Positions 59,558 through 64,000 of a stretch of DNA of 64,000 nucleotides are shown here, piece by piece. Position 1 is the first letter of the stretch. Every line of letters starts with the position of its first letter. Origin of the DNA: Glycine soja. Lineage: Eukaryota > Streptophyta > Magnoliopsida > Fabales > Fabaceae. Location: the NCBI RefSeq assembly GCF_004193775.1, contig NC_041006.1:20431365-20495364 (forward strand), in the 5' to 3' direction. Below the pieces are notes generated by a model. It did not search any database. It worked only from the letters and a program-made list of their open reading frames with translations, and was not told the DNA's origin. The position numbers were made by a program, and so were the translations under genes.

Positions 59558-62500
59558 GTGATGCGCTTGAATTGGACAGCCGAGTCAAAAATTATGACCA
59601 TTTGAATTTCTCGAGAGCTTCCGTTGTTCATTTCGAGCGTCTCAATATGTGATGCGCCTGAATTGGGCATCCGAGTTAAAAGTTATGACCATTTAATTTG
59701 CTCGAGAGCTTCTGTTGTTTAATTTCAAGCGTCTCATTATGTGATGCGCCTGAATCGGACATCCGAGTCAAAATTTATGACCATTTGAATTTCTCGAGAG
59801 TTTCCGTTTTTCAATTTCGATCGTCTCGACATATTATTCGCCCGAATCAGACATGCATTTGAATAGTGTAGACCATATGAATTTCAAGACAGCTTCCGTT
59901 GTTCAATTTCGTTCGTGTCGATATATTACGCGCTTGAATCTGACCTCCGTGTGAAAAGTTATGACAATTTGAATTTCTCAAGAGCTTTCGTTGTTCAATT
60001 TCGAGCGTGTCGATATGTGATGCGCCTGAATCGGCACTCCGAGTCAAAAGTTCTGACGATTTGAATTTCTCGAGAGTTACCGTTGTTCAATTTTGGGGGT
60101 CTTGATATGTGGTTCGCCTGAATCGGAGATCCGAGTCAAAAGTTATGACCATTTGAATTTCTCGAGAGTTTCCGTTTTTCAATTTCGATCGTCTCGACAT
60201 ATTATTCACCCGAATCAGACATGCATTTGAATAGTTTAGACCATATGAATTTCAAGACAGCTTCCGTTGTTCAATTTCGTTCGTGTCGATATATTACGCG
60301 CTTGAATCTGACCTCCGTGTGAAAAGTTATGACAATTTGAATTTCTCGAGAGCTTCCGTTGTTCAATTTCGAGCGTGTCGATATGTGATGCGCCTGAATC
60401 GGACAATCGAGTTAAAAGTTATGACCTTTTAATTTGCTCGAGAGCTTCTGTTGTTTAATTTCAAGCGTCTCGTTATGTGATGCGGCTGAATCGGACATCC
60501 GAGTCAAAATTTATGACCATTTGAATTTCTCGAGAGTTTCCGTTGTTCAATTTCGAGCGTCTCGACATTTTATGTGCCCGAATCAGCCATGCATTTGAAT
60601 AGTTTAGACCATATGAATTTCAAGACAGCTTCTGTTGTTCAATTTCGTTCGTGTTGATATATTACGCGCTTGAATCTGACCTCCGTGTGAAAAGTTATGA
60701 CAATTTGAATTTCTCGAGAGCTTCCGTTGTTCAATTTCGAGCGTGTCGATATGTGATGCGCCTGAATCGGACCTCCGATTCTAAAGTTCTGACCATTTGA
60801 ATTTCTCGAGAGCTACCGTTGTTCAATTTTAGGCGTCTTGATATGTGATGCGCCTGAATCGGACATCCGAGTCAAAATTTATGACCATTTGAATTTTTCG
60901 AGAGCTTCCGTTGTCCAATTTCGAACGTCTCGATAAATTATGAGCCTGAATCTGACTTCCGTGTGAAACGTTATGACCATTTGAATTTGTCGAGAGCTTC
61001 TGTTGTTTAATTTCAAGCGTCTCAATATGCGATTCGCCTGAATCGGACATCCGAGTAAAAAGTTATGACCATTTGAATTTCCCATGAGCTTCCGTTGTTC
61101 AATTTTGAGCGTCTCGATATGTGATGCGCCTGAATTGGACATCCGAGTTAAAAGTTATGACCATTTGAATTTCTTGAGAGCTTACGCTGTTCATTTCGAG
61201 CGTCTCGATATGTGATGCGCTTGAATTGGACACCCGAGTCAAAAATTATGACCATTTGAATTTCTCGAGAGCTTCCGTTGTTCATTTCGAGCGTCTCGAT
61301 ATGTGATGCGCTTGAATCGGACGATCGAGTTAAAAGTTATGACCATTTAATTTGCTCGAGAGCTTCTGTTGTTTAATTTCAAGCGTCTCGTTATGCGATT
61401 CGCCTGAATCGGACATTCGAGTAAAAAGTTATGACCATTTGAATTTCCCGAGAGCTTCCTTTGTTCAATTTCGAGCGTCTCGATATGTGATGCGCTTGAA
61501 TTGGACACCCGAGTCAAAAATTATGACCATTTGAATTTCTCGAGAGCTTCCGTTGTTCATTTCGAGCGTCTCGATATATGATGCGCCTGAATCGGACATC
61601 CGATTAAAAAGTTATGACCATTTGAATTTCTCGAGAGCTTCCGTTGTTCAATTTCGAGTGTCTCAATATGTCATGCGCCTGAATGGGACATCCGAGTGAA
61701 AAGTTATGACCATTTTATTTGCTCGAGAGCTTACGTTGTTCAATTTCGAGCGTCTCTATATGTGATACGCCTGAATCGGATATCCGAGCGAAAAGTTATG
61801 ACCTTCCGAATTTCTCGAGAGCTTCCGTTTTTCATTTTCAAGCGTCTCGATATATTATGCGCCTGAATCGAACCTCCCTGTGAAAATTTATGACCATTTG
61901 AAATTCTTGAGACCTTCTGTTGTTCAATTTCGAGCGTGTCAATATATTATCCGCCTAAATCGGACTTCCATGTGAAAAGTTTTGACCACCTGAATTGCTC
62001 GAGAAATTTTGTTGTTCAATTTCGAGCGTCCCTCTATGTGATGCGCCTGAATCGGACATTTGAGTTAAAAAATATGACCATTTGAATTGCTCGAGAGCTT
62101 CCATTGTTCAATTTCGAGTGTCTCTATATGTGATACGCCTGATCAGACATTTGAGTTAAAAGTTATGACCTTTCAAATTTCTCGAGAGCTTTCGTTGCTC
62201 ATTTTCGAGCGTCTCGATATATTATGCGCCTGAATCTGACCTGCGTGTGAAAAGTTATGACCATTTGAATTTCTCGAGATCTTCGTTGTTCAATTTCGAG
62301 CATCTAGATATGTGATGCGCCTGAATCACACATCTGAGTCAAAAGTTATGACCATTTGAATTGCTCGAGAGCTTCCATTGTTCAATTTCGAGTGTCTCTA
62401 TATGTGATACGCCTGAATCGGACATCCGAGTGAAAAGTTATCACCATTTGAATTTGTCGGGAGCTTCTGTTGTTTAATTTCAAGCGTCTTGATATGTGAT

Positions 62501-64000
62501 GCGCCTGAATCGGACATCCGAGTGAAAAGTTATGGCCATTTTAATTTCTCGAGAGTTTCCGTTGTTCAATTTCTAGCGTCTCGATATGTGATGCGCCTGA
62601 ATCGGACATCCGAGTCAAAATTTATGACCATTTGAATTTCTCGAGAGTTTCCGTTGTTCAATTTCGAGCGTCTCGACATATTATGCGCCCGAATCAGCCA
62701 TGCATTTGAATAGTTTAGACCATATGAATTTCAAGACAGCTTCCGTTGTTCAATTTCGTTCGTGTTGATATATTACGCGCTTGAATCTGACCTCCGTGTG
62801 AAAAGTTATGACAATTTGAATTTCTCGAGAGCTTCCGTTGTTCAATTTCGAGCGTGTCGATATGTGATGCGCCTGTATCGGACCTCCGAGTCTAAAGTTC
62901 TGACCATTTGAATTTCTCGAGAGCTATCGTTGTTCAATTTTAGGCGTCTTGATATGTGATGCGTCTGAATCGGAAATCCGAGTCAAAATTTATGACCATT
63001 TGAATTTTTCGAGAACTTCCGTTGTCCAATTTCGAACGTCTCGATATATTATGCGTCTGAATCTGACTTCCGTGTGAAACGTTATGACCATTTGAATTTG
63101 TCGAGAGCTTCTGTTGTTTAATTTCTAGCGTCACGATATGTGATGCGCCTGAATCGGACATCTGAGTTAAAAGTTATGACCATTTGAATTTCTCGAGAGT
63201 TTCCGTTGTTCAATTTTGAGCGTCTAGATATGTGATGCGCCTGAATCGGACATCTGAGTGAAAAGTTTTGACCATTTGAATTTCAAGACAGCTTCCGTTG
63301 TTCAATTTTGTCCGGGTCGATATATTACATGCCTGAATCTGACCTCCGTGTGAAAAGTGATGGCGATTTGAATTTCTCGAGAGCTTCAGTTCTTCAATTT
63401 CGAGCGTCTCGACATATTATACGCCCGAATCGGACAACCGAGTGAAAAGTTATGACAATTTGAATTTCTCGAGAGCTTCCGTTGTTCAATTTCGAGCATG
63501 TCGATATGTGATGCGCCTGAATCAGACCTCCGAGTCAAAAGTTTTGACCATTAGAATTTCTCGAGAGCTACTGTTGTTCAATTTTGGGCGTCTTGATATG
63601 TGATGCGCTTGTATCGGACATTCGAGTGAAAAGTTATGACCATTTAAATTTCTCGAGAGCTTTCGTTGTTCAATTTCGACCGTCTCGACATATTATGCGC
63701 CCGAATCGGACATCCATTTAAATAGTTAAGACCATAAAAATTTCTCGAGAGCATTCGTTGATCAATTTTGAGCATCTAGATATGTGATGCGCTTGAATCG
63801 GACATCAGAGTAAAAAGTTAAGACCGTTTGAATTTCTCGAGAGCTTCCGTTGTTCAATTTCGAGCGACGCGATATGTGATGCGCCTGAATCGGACATTCG
63901 AGTGAAAAGTTATGACTATTTAAATTTCTCGAGAGCTTCCGTTGTTCAATTTCGAGCGTCTGGATATGTGATGCGCATGAATCGGACATTTGAGTGAAAA

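Larger units (their letters stand above)
41106..64000. repeat. CentGm-like centromeric satellite, right arm (about 249 monomers, runs off the window)
   Basis: The same 92-bp family as the left arm but with different common variants. Typical ones are AATTTCAAGACAGCTTCCG..GTCGATATATTACGCGCC, GACAACCGAGTGAAAAGTTATGACAATT, GTCACGATATGTGATGCGTC and CATTTGAATAGTTAAGACC. Landmark spacings are near-multiples of 92 (276, 460, 736, 2208). Many antisense frames of 60-136 codons occur because three monomers (276 bp) are divisible by three; none is a gene. The array is continuous to the window end. Confidence 0.92.

Noticed and set aside
29226..64000. Dozens of 60-136 codon open frames, mostly on the minus strand, with protein text such as MSDSGASHIETLEIEQRKLS
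   Set aside because: They are the satellite monomer read in one frame. Three 92-bp monomers are divisible by three, so the frame stays open for repeated stretches. Variants change freely and no start or splice logic is kept.
29226..64000. CENP-B box in the satellite
   Set aside because: I looked for TTCGNNNNANNCGGGN on the monomer. TTCGAGCGTCTCGA is the nearest and lacks the CGGG part.
29226..64000. CRISPR-like array (regular repeats)
   Set aside because: The repeats are contiguous 92-bp monomers without unique spacers, in a plant context.

Overview
The window looks like pericentromeric to centromeric DNA of soybean or a very close Glycine relative. The main evidence is about 30 kb of a tandem satellite with a 92-bp period whose monomer (TCTCGAGAGCTTCCGTTG core, GCGCCTGAATC, AAAAGTTATGACC) matches my memory of the soybean centromeric satellite CentGm-1. 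The rest is almost entirely plant LTR retrotransposons, nested in one another and decayed. I see no host gene, tRNA, rRNA, CRISPR array or intact mobile-element gene.

Layout. 1-2526: 3' end of a Ty3/gypsy element with its LTR (1402-2526), carrying a small Tourist-like MITE (112-564). 2601-4258: an LTR-like fragment. 4259-14849: element A, an Ogre/Tat-type gypsy element. Its 5' LTR is split by nested element N (5696-11224, a chromovirus deletion derivative with two 974-bp LTRs). Its leader holds a further chromovirus-derived fragment (about 12080-13215), and its gag is cut by element B. 14850-29226: element B, a longer Tat/Ogre-type copy with LTR, tRNA-Arg-like primer site, ORF1, gag, protease, G-patch, an apparent intron, reverse transcriptase, two RNase H domains and integrase, then a further intron-containing ORF. 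That ORF breaks off directly into satellite. No 3' LTR for A or B lies in the window.

29226-64000: CentGm-like satellite, interrupted once (36484-41105) by a composite of two deletion derivatives of a centromeric (CRM-like) chromovirus joined tail to tail. Both outer ends are the same LTR terminus (U3, TGATGAGAATC), and the whole unit is flanked by the 5-bp duplication AGTTA. This inverted retroelement is the most unusual object here. The right satellite arm contains a young higher-order repeat of 1928 bp (1010 + 918 bp half-units), present about 3.2 times at 53440-59557, plus smaller 460-, 736- and about 2208-bp periodicities.

How it works together. None of the coding regions is intact. The stops in element B are mostly of the C-to-T type expected in methylated repeats, and the two chromovirus derivatives keep LTRs, primer site and polypurine tract but have lost most of pol, so they could only move using proteins from other copies. 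Recognition of families is from memory of typical motifs; no database search was done.
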